From Serinus canaria (taxonomy: Eukaryota > Chordata > Aves > Passeriformes > Fringillidae), in contig NC_066313.1 of assembly GCF_022539315.1 (NCBI RefSeq), positions 32,525,059 through 32,589,058 on the forward strand: a stretch of DNA of 64,000 bases, in the 5' to 3' direction. Shown one piece after another: positions 24,478-38,194 of the stretch. The notes under the pieces were generated by a model, which saw only the letters and a list, made by a program, of their open reading frames with translations, did no database searches and was not told where the DNA came from. Position 1 is the stretch's first letter, and each line of letters starts with the position of its first letter. Position numbers and translations under genes: made by a program.

Positions 24478-27400
24478 GTAAGAGGGGACGAGACAACAAT
24501 TTGGCAGGAATGTACATGTAAAACCAGCTGCAGAAAATGTCTACCTTGTGTTGCTGAGTACTTTGGAATTGCTGGCTGAACAGGCATATTATTACAGGTG
24601 GTTGTGGAGGCTTTGTTTTATCGTTGTCTGTGTGGCTAAAGCATAGAAGCATGTTTGAATTTTGCAGTTTAGCGACCTTCAGTTTTTAACTGCTTGCAGC
24701 TCAGGGTCTGGGCTTTTATGGTCTGATAAACATGTTTTGCTACTGTCCAGGTAGGCCAGAGACAAGATGCCAAAGGCTGTTTGTACAAGGCTACATAGCT
24801 TTATACAGGATAAGAATTCCTATAGTCGGGTCCCCCAGACATCCTCCCAGGGATGCTGCTTGCATGCTTTCTTGTTGATTACTTGTCTGAAAGCCGGGAG
24901 TGTTGCTGCTGCTATCCGGGTTGGTTTTTGTGCCGATTTGTTTCTAACTTGAATCAAAATGCATAAAAACAAATTACAAGCAATGTCCTAAAAAATAAAG
25001 AAAGGATTATTACTGCAAAATGCTACAGGAAAATGCCAGTTGGCTGCATCGGTCTCACAGTAACTATTAAGCAGGATTTGTCACTAATGTCAACATTTGC
25101 TTGCTCTGTTAATTAGAGTCAGAACTTCAATATAAGTTGCTGGATATATTACCTTCTCTGCAAGTAGGACAATATTAGCAGACAGGTTCACTGGCAGTGA
25201 ATCGAGCTCTCAGCCAAGCTGTGGGCCAGCTGTGGGAATCCAGTTGCATAATTTAAATGAATTACAGTCCTTAGCCAACATATTGGGGAGTCACTTCTGA
25301 CATTCTGGCTTTTTCAAGTTTGAATAAGTGTATCTGTCTGGGAAGGATAGCACTGGCAAATGACAGATAATAATAGCTAGAACAGTTTTACCTGCAGAAG
25401 TACTTGCCAAGGATTTTTTGCTTTAAAACTGCTTTAAGCATGCCTCTGAATTAAAGTGAGTTTTCTGTATTTGCACTTGGTTTGATAATATTGAACTTCA
25501 TATTTATTTGTTAGGTCAAAGTATTTGTTGTCATTTGATTAAAAAAGTATTTTGCATTAAAAGTTCACATTCTAAGAGCCTGCTCCTATGTTTTTGCTCA
25601 AAGTCTGTACTGTTGTTTTCTGTAATAAATTGCTAAGCTTTGACATTTTATTACTTTTTAATTAACTTTTGCAATTATGATCCACTTCTAAGGAGGAATT
25701 CTTTAAATCTGTGGATAACTAGCCAAAAAATACAAGCTGAAGCCTTTAATGCCATTCTGTCTTCCTAAATACATACATTATCCTCTCCTTATGCTTTCCT
25801 ATAACGTTTTTGCAGCTTAGTAAATTTTATATGTTTTATGTTCCCTGTGATCTATGTAGTAAATTGTCAATATAGAAATGTTTTGAGACTAACCATTCTT
25901 TGTTGCTCATTTTTTTCCCTCAGCCTGCAGTACTGTACTGAAGATCTTCTGTAAAAGTGGGGTTGTTGCTGAGATATGATTTCTCAGTTTAAATAAGAAT
26001 AGGTACAGGGGAAATTTCAATGACTATTTTTACTGTAACTTCCATGAGATAACCTTGTCAATAAGTGCCTCAGGAACTGTTAGAAGTCTCATGGGTTTAA
26101 CTTCTGAAATGACTTTATTTCCATTCACAGACAGAAGAAAAAAGTGAGAGGTTTGTACCAGGACAAGTCTGACAATTGTTTGGACAAGATATTTTAATTT
26201 GTTGGAACTTCTTCAACTGTTGAGTATTTCTGAAACAATTGTTTACTATACAGGATCTGCTATTTACATGATGTTATTCTGAGGATGTTACCTCCAGATG
26301 TTTTACTTTCAGTAAACTCATCCACTTTCAATGTATACTTTGATCATCTACATTCCAAGCTCTCTGTTAGGCTGCAATACTGTAATAAAGCAGTACAAAC
26401 TTTGCCAATCCCCCAGGAACCGCTCAAGTACTTATGCCTTCAGTTTTTTCCTGTTTTCTTTTTCTGACATTGAAGTTTGCTTAATAAATAGGAGTTCATT
26501 GAAAGGAGCCTGGTCATTGTACAGTATCTTATATAGTGTTTATGAAGAACTCTGTTGCTTTTAACTTGGTTGGCACTAACATAGCCCACAGCTCTATGGG
26601 TGGCCAAGATAAATAAAAAACATTATAAAACATCTGTTTTGCGTTTTACATTTTCCCCCTTTATGGGTGGAAAAATCCTAGTGGTGCTCAAATATTTTAG
26701 TCTTTAAGTCATAAGATAGAATAAAACTATAAGTACAGGCTGTAACAGGAAATAGATTTGCTTGGCCTGGAAAATGAAAAAGGAAAGCAATTGGGTCTGT
26801 TTCTGATGGCAGCTGTACATTATTGCTTTAGAGAAAGCAGATTTTTCAAGTTCAAGGTAGGACTCTCACTTCTTGATTGCCAGTCTGTAGGAGACTGCCC
26901 ATGTGAACTAGGGTTACATGTGCAGACCTATCAAAAGAGAGGTCTACTCCATGCATTCTTAATCAAAGTCTATTTTTACAGCTGACTAAAGAACAGTACT
27001 GACTTTGAACATGTACCTGCCTATGAGGATGCTTATTTCTTCCTGCCTGAGCTCTGGGTAAAATAGGCAAAAAGATGTCTGAGAAGTTATGAGCAAAATA
27101 TCTTTGTCTATCAGAGTTTCTCTGGACCTACATTTTGAATTATTAAAAAAAAAAAAGGAAAAATAACTATTGCTTACTGTTGTCTGTTTACCACATGCAG
27201 TGTTATTAGAATTCTACATTTTGGACCAATCCCTTCCTTGCTCTCTCATGTATGCACAATTTTGTACCTCAGTGGAAGAAACCAAAAATGAGCAGAGAAG
27301 TCAGGGAATTAAAATCTAAAAGTGGTTCCTCCCAAATCAGAAGTGTTCTTGTGGAAATGTGCAGTGTGCCTGAAAAAGTGAACTCTTGCTATACACAGTA

Positions 27401-30400
27401 GTTAAATATATTGTTGTATTTTCAGCATCAGTAAATCCTGGGCTAACTATGGCAGGGGGCTGCCTGGTGTCAAGTGTTTGTTGTTTTAATTGTGTCCGCT
27501 GTGTATTGAAAATACTTAATTCATATGCAAGAGATTTTTAGAGGTTGCCATTAAAATCTTTCTGTTCTTGGTTCAGGCAAGCATTTTAAATTCCCTCAGT
27601 ATTAGCAATATTTCTTGTAAAACTATGGCTAACACTGCAAATATTTAGGCTCCATAGTCTTACCTAAGCTTTAAAAACTTTTATGGATTGTTTCTGGCTT
27701 TTCTTAAAAGTTTTGCCTTCCCCTGGCCTTGATGAACTCTCTGTGTAGTTCTGACAGATTTTTCTGTGAATCTGGGCTGTTATTTCTGGCTGCCAGTTTG
27801 AGGGTCTTACTGGAGGCACAGCTGGTGCTTCTGGGAATTTGGGTAGCAGAGCTGAAGTCTTCCATTTGTACTTTAGCACAGAACTGGATGTGAGTGTTGG
27901 GCTCTCTCACCTTGAAGCATCTTCTCAGCAGCAGTCAGCACTGGCTCTGGGGTCGTCAGAGCTTCATGTAAAGAATGTTGTGAATTCAGATCCAGGCTCT
28001 TTGAAGAGCCAAAGGCTTCCCAGGAGGTTCAGAGTTACTTCAGCAGGAGTTTAAGGCTGTCTTCATGTTAATGGGTATGCTTGGCACCTCACAAAACTGA
28101 GCTCCTGCCTGAGCACTGGGTTAACTAAGAGCTTTTTTTGGTTATGGCTGCTAACTTGGGCTACCTATGTTATCTAAAAGCATCTAGCTAAAAGATTTTG
28201 CCTGTGTCAAACAGTTATTGTGATGTGACTGAAATGTTGACCTATGCTTTGTCACTTTTTGAGGATCTCAGATGATGGAGAGGACCCATTGGGGTAGGAA
28301 TGGAGCATGGGCCCATGGAGGGTGTTGGGAGCTGGAATCTTTTAATCACTTTACCTTTCTGTGTTCATCCTCTTTTTCCATCTTCATTGCAAAAATAGAA
28401 ATAATTATTTTAACCTAGAAGCTTCTAATTGCAACCTAAGTTAAGAATTAACAGTAAAGGCAGAGGAATCATAATAGCAAGTAGCAAAATGTTTCACTGC
28501 CCAAAGCTATTAGACATCACAAATGACAACTGAACTTCTGACTTCTGTCTGCATTTTTACACACAACTGTAATTCCTCCTCTCTGCCCATCTGTATGAAT
28601 GATATAATAACATAATTAAGTTGTACATATCCCATATATTACCACCTGTACCAAGAGTTGTTTTGGTCTTCCAAAGGAAAAGAGCTTATGGATCTTTCAG
28701 ACTTGGGCCTGTATTGCCAAAATATGTCTTGAGGTGCTCTTAGGGTGTGCTTTGCAAAGGGTGGATGAAGTGAGAAAGAACTTCAAGCTCTCACAGACTT
28801 CCAAACATGATCCTTGGTTTCTTATGCATATATTCCTCCTTTAAGTGTTCAATCATGCACCATCATCTAGCACTTCTCGATGAAGTGAGGAACAGTTCAA
28901 AAGCCACAGGAATGGCTTTGATGTAGTGTTTTTAAAAGGAGCAAGCAGGAAAGATTGGTTTCTCACTTTTCCTAATGTAATTAAGAATTGACTCATGAGC
29001 AACTTTTATTTGAGTTTACTCCTTTTTGTCGTTCTCATTATGTCTGACAGTCTGACTTGCTTTCCTTGAAACTTCAGAGACAGAGCTACAAGTGGCAGGT
29101 CAAAGAACAGTTCCTCTGCTACCTTAGGACACCAAGGCAAAGTGGGTTATTACTAGAAATCAAACAAAACTGGTGTGGAATTTCCACCCTGAGAGGTTTG
29201 AGGATAAGGAGAAAGGTAATACTATATAGGCTGTGAATATCTAGTTGCATTTCTGTAATACATCTTTTCATCTGCTTATAAAATATTTGCCCAGGCTTTA
29301 AAATAAGCAAGACCTTGAACTTTCTAAGGGATTTGTGCAACACCTGTGGGATCTAGCCTCAAGAGCTGCAGCCAGCTGAGGTGTTTGTGCTGTTGTCATC
29401 CTTTTGCTTTATAAGGATGGAATTTTAGGGAAGTCATAACTCATTGCAAAAAAAGAATGCTTTAGTGATTTCTTGGACCAGCTTCTACAAAGGTATCTCA
29501 AAACTGACATTAACAACACAACATTTCTTTATTTTGGTATCTTGCAGTACTACTTGTGCTTATGATTCATAGAAAGGTAAATTTCTCATTTATGGCCCAG
29601 TTTTTGCAGTCACACCAGTGTCATTATTAGGAATTCCTCAGGAAATCTGTATCCAGTCTCATCCTGTTAGAACAAGAGTTCTGTCTTGAGTAAGAAGTAC
29701 ATTGTTTAAATCTTTCCACTTTTAAAATCAAACTTGGGAAGATTTGTAAGCATTTGTAATACCTAAGTATATACTTTACCACTCCTCTCAGCTTCAAGTA
29801 CTGATTTACAGTACTTGACCATAACAAGTTATGAATGTAAGAGGTAATTAGACTAGATTAATAATGCAGCAGCACCTCTGGTTTTCTGGATACAATAAGA
29901 CTGGGACTATATTTAACCCATAGACTAAAATAATATTCCCTTAGAGACAGTCAAAATGTGTGAATAGGTGCAGAGATGCTAAAATGACAAGCACAGTGTA
30001 AGGATTTAAATCCACTACTAAGAATTCTTTATGAACTCTAAGCAAATATGAATATTTTGCCATGGGGATAAGGGGCACTCATCTAAAGTTAGAAGAGTTA
30101 GTCACAAAAATAGTGGTTGGAAGGTATAAAGAAGCTAGGCACTGATTTCTTCATTCAGAAATTTCTGGATAGATAATAATACAGAGAAAAATATTTCAGT
30201 TCAATTTTGTGTCTCCCATTTTAAATGTGGACTCATTAGAGATTATCTAATGAGCTGTTCCTATCAGAGATATATAATTGGGCTTTTTGTTAGAGGAGAA
30301 TTAGAAAAGATCTAGGACTGCAAAGGCATTTAAATTTACTGGGTTTTAAATATGTGCAAGGAGCTAGAATATAGTATCATGTCTATATGTGACAATTTTA

Positions 30401-32609
30401 TGTTTACATAAAAATGATGAAGAGTTAAATCCTCTACTATTAAATCAGAGCTGATAGGCTTGCCCTATGTGCTTAAGATGCCAGTGTTTGTGTGATTTTT
30501 ATGAGATTGCATAGAAATTAGAAGAGCAGTCCTGAATGCAGTGCTGCCTAAAAAATGCAGTGATTCCAGGCAAAAGCAAGGGCTTTTTTATTTCTTTGGG
30601 AAATGCTGTAGCTCCTACTACATAGGTGGGGAGAAGTGCAGGAGACCATTAATCAGTGGTGGATGGAGTTGACAAAAGCTTTTCACAATTAAAAGCTGCC
30701 CAGAGATCTATCCTGGTTTTCTTCTACCTACATTCACTTCCAACTTCACCTGTTTTCCCTGTCCCCTTTGTTGGTGCTAAGTTGGAATGAAGAAAGTGTC
30801 TGGTTGAGTGGCAGGTTCTTTTCTCCAGGATGGACTTCTCAGGTGTGTCCTCTCTTTGTGCTACTGCTACATTTTGGACATGCTGAGATGTTTTGGTGCC
30901 ATGTTTTTGGTATGGGATGAATGCATGAAATGCTTGTATCCGTTCTCAGAAGGGGAAGCCTCTGTTCCTTTCCTTCTGTCATATCCTTACAGAGAGTTGG
31001 AAACACAGAAATTGTCTTTTGCAAGTTAAGATGCAAAAGAAGATTTTAAAAGGTGAACTGATTTTTTTTTTTCTCCTATGGACTCACACAAAAGAAATGA
31101 ACTCTGGAACACATTCAGTGTAGACAGCCTGCATTGCACCTGTGGTCACATGTCAAAATAATGTGATAGCTACAGCTTAATGGCTAATACAAGAAGTTAC
31201 AGAATGAAAAGATCCTATTATTAAAGGCATGGCCATCACTCTTTTCTCAGATGAGGAAGAAGTATCTAATTTTTGCCTTTGCTACTCCAGACACATCTAA
31301 GTGTTTGAAATAGTATAAATGCTCCTAATAACTGAGTAGCTTCCAGACTTTTTCTGGAAAGACAAGTAAACCAAAATCTAAATCCCATAAAGCAAAATTT
31401 TTCTTTTAGTCTCATGCTCACCAAAGAATCAAATTTCTCAAATTTCAAACAGGAATCTCTGCAGAGAAGTAGTTAGAAAGGCTTTCCTGCATTTGATAGC
31501 ATAGAGGTTCATGGAAACTTTTGAAAAGGAAGATTAACTGGAGAAGAAATATTCAGAAAATCATTTTTATCTGAGTTGCAGGACAGATGAAGAGAAATAT
31601 TGTGGACGTATCACACATATTTGCAGATATTTTTGACAGGATTTTCCGTCTGCTCAGATTTGTTTTCAAAACTTCAGTTTTCATTTGCAAACAAAATCAA
31701 GTGGCTGAGTTTTCAGGTTGGGCAGAACAATCACAGTTACTCTAGTTTGTCAGAGCAGACTGTGTAGCTAAATAGAAATAATTATTTCAGCTGTTGGAGG
31801 AAAGATCCTTCTCTTGACACTGGCCCTACCTATTGGAAAAACATTCTGTTTCTGTTGAATAATTTCTGATGATCAGAAACTCTCACACATTTACTAATGT
31901 ACTATTACAGGGGTTAATTAGTCTTTTGGAGGCATGTGCCATATTTCTAATCTGAATTTATCTAGTCTCAGCTTCCAGCTTTTGGTGCCTTTCAGTTTTT
32001 TGCCTCTTAATCCTCTGGACTGAGGAGCCCACTGCAAAGGGGCTGTCAGTAGCTCTGGGCTACAGTAAAGACATCATCTAATCATCTCTTTGATTAAGTA
32101 AATACACTGAGCTCCTGGCATCTCTTACTGCAAGGCATGATTGTCAGGGCTCTCATCTGTCTCATGACCAGTCTTTGAGCTCTCCCTGGTTTCACAGAAG
32201 GAGTGCTGAGCTGTGCCTGCCACAGCTGCATGGAGCCTTGGAGCAGTTGCAGCCCTGTGCAGAAGTAATAAATGTCCCGGCTCCCACAGGAGTGACCGTG
32301 TTCATGTCCAGGGTTACACCAGCTCCTTTGGTGTAACACTGTGCAGCTGCAGTGTTCATGTCCTGCCCCACAGCCAGCAGGATTGTCATCTGCTTCCCAC
32401 CACACCTCTCTGGAAAGTGCCCCTAAGGAAGAGTTGCTTTATTCCCAGAGTTAGGACTTTATTGCTGTCTTTGTTAAAAATTACATTGACATATATCAGT
32501 GACCTGTCTTCAGTACCATTTACCACAATGCCTCCTTTCTGTCATTGCTAAAATTGGGCAGTAGTAAGTGCCTGAATTTTCTCCCAGACTAGTCAGCGTT
32601 TGAAAAATA
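24478..32609 (+). other. DLG2: DLG2 intron downstream of the alpha first exon, proximal part
   Basis: Starts with the donor GTAAGA. It is almost free of recognisable repeats for 8 kb, unlike the rest of the intron. A short cluster of possible factor sites lies at 25109-25264: TTAATTAG at 25109, a nine-base direct repeat agctgtggg at 25217 and 25228 overlapping the E-box CAGCTG at 25227, and a POU-like ttgcataatttaaatga at 25244. A12 run at 27145. No further exon recognised. Confidence 0.6.
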
Positions 32610-32915
32610 TAGGGCCAGGATCAGTCCCTGAGGATCCCACCAAACACAGGTGATCAACTCTCCCATTTCTAGTTGCATGCTAAATTCTGTCAATTAGATA
32701 CTTTTTAATCAATATATTAGGTTCCTTTTTAAAAAATAACAATAATAATAAAATCCCATTAATTGCTGGGATGATTTACAGAATCTAAGCCAGTAAAAAT
32801 ACCAGTATTTTTACCAGTGCCAGTCAAATTTATAATCCCATCTAAAATAGGTGTGATGATATTTACTTTGACAGTATCTGTTTTCCATTGATTTAGCATG
32901 GTGTGTATTTTTGTT
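32610..32915 (-). mobile_element. Ancient CR1-clade (L3-like) reverse-transcriptase fragment, antisense
   Basis: On the minus strand the block gives a broken RT frame: a segment reading TDTVKVNIITPILDGI, then FTGLDSVNH in the place of the usual motif A (DFSKAFDTVSH), and further on GGILRD in the place of the GVPQGS box. On the + strand it shows the typical antisense phrase CAGGATCAGTCCCTGAGGAT (32618-32637). Divergence is much higher than in the other CR1 copies and there is no tail, so it is an old, pre-avian-radiation copy. It may extend left toward 32100, but I cannot follow it there. Confidence 0.62.
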
Positions 32916-34504
32916 CTTCAGAAATTAGTATCTGTTTTACCAGATGTTAAGTGCTTGCTAATTAGCCATGACTAGCACAGTAGAAATTCCTAGGAATGAA
33001 TCTCCTAAAACCTTGTCCTTGCTAAAATTCCTTTTTAGAAACCTATCTTTAGTTAAATACTAAGAAAAAGTCAGAAAGTCTTGAAGGGTCAAACTTCTCA
33101 CGAAACAGGGACAGCTCAGTTTAAATATAAGGGGAATACATTGTGAACAGAACAAAACTGGTATGGAAGAGATGGTTTCTTGTATTGCACCATCTCCAGT
33201 GACTGAAAAGCAGCAAATGTACTTCTGGCTCTTCAATGTCCTTTGGTCTCCCTTGTATCCTTAGATTATGATGGTATCAGCTAGCAACTGACTGACTGGA
33301 CATTATATGAAACATTATTTTATTAAAAAGTAAATCATACTGCATAATTCTGGGAAGGGGAAATGTTGAGACTTTGAAAGATGATTTCATTTTTACTAGA
33401 TGATCTGTGAAGTCAAGAACCTGAATTCTTGCTGAGAAGGTGTTGGGAGTGCTGATTAGCTCTTTCATACACTCTGTGCTATGTGCTCTGGAAATGTTAT
33501 TAATTTCTTATGAAAACCTGCTTTTGTAGTGAATCACACTATACATTCATATATCTCTTGTAGTGCTTGGGCTGTTAAAAACAGTGACACAAAGGCCACA
33601 TGCTTGTTTCTAGCCACATATGTAACCAAAAGATGAATATTAGGCATTTTGCCTCTAAAACAAGAAATCTATCTGAAGAGCTCAGGTGGCATCCAGCTCA
33701 CTTAACTTCAGACATAACCGATGTAAACATCTATATCTAGTGATTTCAGGCTCCCTTTAGTGTCAGTAGAGAGGAATTGTCTCTTCTAAGGCATGATTCA
33801 TATGACCTAGTTTAAATATCTACATGGGGATGAGATTAATTGCGTCCTGAAAGTGCCAGTTTCTCTCCATTTGCCAGAAAAAGCTTAGGTGACTAGCTGA
33901 GATGTAGGTCTCTCTCTTACAGACATTTCCATCTGTTAAAATTTATCCTGTCCTTCCAAGCAGGAAAGATGGGATTTTTAATGCTGGTCAGGCATCTTTT
34001 TCTCTCCTTTTCTTTTGCATGTAACAGAAGGAATACATAAAAATGTGGGGAGGAGGAACAAGCTGTTGCAAAGGGTCAGCCAAGATGCCCTGGAGACGAG
34101 GCAAGAGCAAGAGCTTGTGGGACTGTGAGATCATCCAATTTGTTTTCCATTGTTTTTGTCTTGGTTCTTGCTTCTAAATTACTTAATTAATATACAAAAA
34201 ATAAGCAGTGAGCAATTGTATGGAGCTGTTTGCAGCATGTTTCTCTCTTGCCCAGCTGGTAGATTGGCCCATTACTTAAATGGTGCTCAATTGTATTTTA
34301 TTTTAATTGCTTTAAAATTATGATACAACAAATTAAGGGCCTCATACTTAGGTCTGGTTCTTTTCTGAGCTCTGTGCAGCTTTCAGAGTGTAGGCAGGTG
34401 CTGCAAGGGCATAAAAAAAGAGAGAGCGAAAAAGAGAGAGAGAGAAAGAACTCACATTAAATTTTTTAGATTGAGGCACAGGGTCTTCATTTGAGCTTGG
34501 TCCC
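32916..34504 (+). other. DLG2 intron, unique sequence
   Basis: No exon or interspersed repeat recognised. A purine-only tract sits at its right end (34412-34450). Confidence 0.5.
34412..34450. repeat. Purine-rich GA/A tract
   Basis: About 39 bases of A and G (one C and one T), with short GA runs, directly upstream of the CR1 fragment at 34505. Confidence 0.85.
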
Positions 34505-34822
34505 TATCAGACAATAAATCTGGATAAAAAAGAACAAGGAAGAATGGTTTTAAATTAAAACAGGAGAGATTTAGATCAGATGTTAGGAAGAAATTCCTCA
34601 CTCTGAGGGTAGTGAGGCACTGGCAGAGGTTGTTCAGAGAAGCTGTGGATGCCCCATTATGGGAAGCATTCAAGAAAGTTTGGACAGGGCTTTGAGCAAC
34701 CTGGTCTAGTGGAAGGTGTCCCTGTTCATGGCAGGGGTTTTGGAACCAGAAGCTCTGTAAGGATGTCTTCCAATCCAAGCTATTCTATGATTCTATGAGA
34801 AGCCAGTATGATTCTATGAGAA
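34505..34822 (+). mobile_element. CR1 LINE 3' fragment with duplicated terminus
   Basis: Matches the CR1 tail from GGTTTTAAATTAAAACAGGA through GAGGGTAGTGAGGCACTGG and CTGGTCTAGTGGAAGGTGTC to ATTCTATGATTCTATGAG at 34782-34799. The string ATGATTCTATGAGAA occurs at 34787 and again at 34808, so the terminal repeat has duplicated with a 21-bp period. Sense to DLG2. Confidence 0.9.
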
Positions 34823-37800
34823 TAGACCCACACAGTTGTCCAGCTGAACTGTTGACTGAATCATAAACCTCACAAAAGACTCAAAAGTATGGGGTCATCT
34901 CAGGGGTACACTTGGGTAGGGAGAAGACTGAACGAGAGACTAGAAGTGTAGGTGTGGCTCTGAAAAACATGCACTGCTGCCAAGGATTCACCAAAAACGT
35001 CAATAATAGTAACAGAGTCCCTAATGCTTCTTAGGGGGATATTTATTGAGTAACAAATAACAAATATTTATATAGTACATCCACAATAATTTTGCTATAT
35101 CTCCATATAGTGCATGGTAAATTAGCAAGGAATTTAAGTTTCAGAGACTGTTTGAGGTAATCACCAATTTTTAAAAGTTAGAAGCTGGTTACCAGGGAAT
35201 CTGTGAAGATCTAATTACTCTTAGCTGTCTGACCAAAACAGGTGACTTGATCCTGAGAATTTCCCAGGCGGATTTAAATCTTGATGTGATTTTCTAAAGA
35301 GGTCAAATTCCACAAAAGTTTGAATGGTTAAGTGGATATTTATTTCATTCTTTTTCACACCAAAAATGTAGTTCTTCTCAACCTAAAGACAAGCTTGGTT
35401 TAATTGTAACCTGTGACTTGTTGCTATGTAAGTGATTTTAACAGAATTAAGGTAAGGGAGAATATTTGCTGTCTTCTGTTTTCAAAGGCAGTTATATATT
35501 TGATATAGAAAAATGTTTTAAAGACTTCTTAACAGGCTAATAAATAATGAATGTACGGATTGTGTCACATCAGGATATAGTTTCACACAGGATAATGAAA
35601 AAAGGTTAAAAAAAAAAGCTTTTTTTTTTTTTTTTGCTTTTTTTTTTTTTATCCATAGTGTTTGGAATACATTGGCCCTAATGGAAAAGGAAAAAAAAAT
35701 GAAATAAAAAAGAAAAGCTTTCTCCAATAATCAGTCAGGAAGAGAAGTCGTGGGGCTATCCCCAGGTGATCATTCACTTCTGAGTGTCTTCTCCAATGCG
35801 TAAGGTGCTCCTGAATACCTCTTCCAAAGTAATCTAATAGTGTTTTCAGGATCTTCTTAGTCTCCACCATTGGTTTTTCTTGCTGTTTTGCCAACAGAGC
35901 TTGCAGGAACAATCACAGCTGATAAGCTTGGCACATACATCTCACGAGGAAACAATCAATGGCTGTCTAAAAGATGAGTTTTACTCTTATCACCTGCTAA
36001 ATTTAGTTGAATCCCTAGCACAGGATTTAAGTACTAACCAAAATTTAGGGACTAAGGAGGGGGACTAAGGGTGAGTGAAAGGAAGAGCAATTCAAATGGT
36101 GGAAAACGAGGGCTGGAGGTACTGCCACAGCAGCTGGGTAGGTGAGATGTGTCAATGGGAGCAGCTCTCTCCCAACAAGATTGCACACAAAGGACTTCAG
36201 AAGGAAAGCCCAGATTGTTACACAGATTAAGGCAATGTGCAACCAATAAAGAATGTGTTGGAGGAGAAGAAAAGAGAAAGTAATGTTTTTTCCAACTGAA
36301 TGACCACACAGGCTGTTTAACCCTCAGTGGACCTTCGTCAGTGATCCTGCAACTGACTGAATAGAGTACCCTCTCAACCCCTCCCATTACCCCCAAGTGC
36401 CCAACAAAAGTATCTCTTCTCTCTCCTTACTAACTGCCAAGAGGAATGAATCACTACTGGGTTTTCCTAGTTTATTCTGGTCTTACTCATTTCAGTTTTA
36501 TTATGCCTAAATTGCATCTGCCATGGTTCTGTCTCTTCACACACTTAGAATCTCTCCACTGCTGACATTTGATGCTGGTTTCTGGCTTTGCATCAAACTT
36601 TTCTCTGTATCACTTCTTTTCAACAGGGTTCTTGTGTCTCTGCAGTGGTATTTTCTCATTGAAATGCTGTCTGTTTCTCTTGCAGTGCACATCTTTTAGT
36701 GGATACCTTGAGACACAACTCAAAAAAATTGCTAGCCTCACTGTTTCAAATCTTCCAGAACTTTTTCCAGTTTTTACTTCCATTTCCTTTCTGTGCCTCT
36801 CAGAAGTTGGCTACTAGGCCCTCTGAGAATTTGCCTTTGCATAGTGATTTAAAGGCAATGCAATATCAGAATAATGCTATGTCAGTGATACATAAGCACA
36901 TTTTGTTTAGAAGCAAAGGATAGCAGAAAGGCACAGAAAATTATTGACTCTGATTTTGGTCCTACATAAATTGCAGGGTGATTTCCCATGACTGTAGTAG
37001 TGTCCTCACTGTATCTGTCTCCATCCTTCCCTTCCAGTCTGGCTTAGGGATCACTATTCTCCTTGCTTATCATTCCAGAGAAATGTGTCACTGTCTTCTC
37101 TTTCTCTTTGCCTTTTGCAACTCAGTGCCAGCCCAAGTCTCTTTTACTGAAATACCTCATCATCTGGAAACCACTGCCCTGTGTTTTCATAGAATCTTCC
37201 CTATGTTCAGCATTTTTCTCCCCTCAAATAGCTGATCTACTTTGCTGTTCAACTCTTCTTGTTCATCAGGGAAGATATTATTTTGCCCTGTTTAATTCCT
37301 TCTTCCACAGAGAAAAAAAAAACCCAACTTTTTTCTCCTCCTTTCTTTACCAGATTATACCAATTCCTGTTTAGATTAAAAACAAATTAAAAGAAGTATT
37401 TTCCTCCCTTCTGTAATTACTTGTTAGATCTAAAATGTTATCAGCCTAGAGCAACAACAAACCTATTGCACCTCTCTCAAAATTATCAGCTTTTTGTTTA
37501 TGTGAAGGTCACTAGTGAGCAGAGGCAAAAAGGCTTTCAGGATGAGAGATTTTAAAGATTGAGGATGTTTCCTTTAGGAAATGCATGATTTAAGAGGCTG
37601 TGGCATTAAACATTGTGAAGAAGATACATTTTCTGCCTGTCTCAAGATTTTCTTACACATTCCACCAAAGGGACATTTAGGGAAGGTGAAAGGCACCCTC
37701 CTAAGTCTGATAAAAGGACTGAAAGTATCACTGGAATCCAATTTCAAAACACCATGGATGCTGAGAGTTTGGAAGGGCTATAAAAAGAGAAAAAAAATTG

Positions 37801-38194
37801 AAAGGTGACAAATATGAAGTTTCAAAAGTATAAATTAGATAAGTTATTCTTTTGCTACAATTTCACACTCTGTTTTACTTTTCTCTGCCAGACTTAAGTC
37901 AGTGAGTGAGATGATTCCTGGTAGTTTTGTATTTCATGTATTAATAATAATTAGGAAGAAAAAAAACCCAACATTGTAAACACAGTGCTGAAATTTTATC
38001 CCTCAATAAAAGCCTTATGAATTGAAGGTTTGGACTCAAGGAACAGAATCTCTCTCATCTTCATTTCTTTGAGGGAATTTATAATCTCTGATATATTTGG
38101 GTGAAGTTTAACTTTCTGTTTCTCTTATTTAAATATCTGGCAGAGAGCTTCTAAGATTTATTTACCTACCATAACCAGAACTTGATGAAAACAT
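34823..38194 (+). other. DLG2 intron, unique sequence with an A/T palindrome
   Basis: No exon recognised. Contains the poly-A/poly-T palindrome at 35608-35650. Several + frames of 60-103 codons at 36569-37374 lie in pyrimidine-rich DNA and look non-coding. Confidence 0.5.
35608..35650. repeat. A10-GC-T16-GC-T13 homopolymer palindrome
   Basis: Ten A, GC, sixteen T, GC, thirteen T. The centre A10-GC-T10 is a perfect 22-bp palindrome on AAGCTT and can form a hairpin in either strand. Confidence 0.9.

Noticed and set aside
24478..24579. Continuation of the 73-codon frame past the DLG2 alpha exon
   Set aside because: A strong donor at 24478 ends the exon at the same lysine as the known isoform; the rest is intron.
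35518..35727. Minus frame with a lysine-rich segment
   Set aside because: The lysine run is the translation of the poly-T tract on the + strand.
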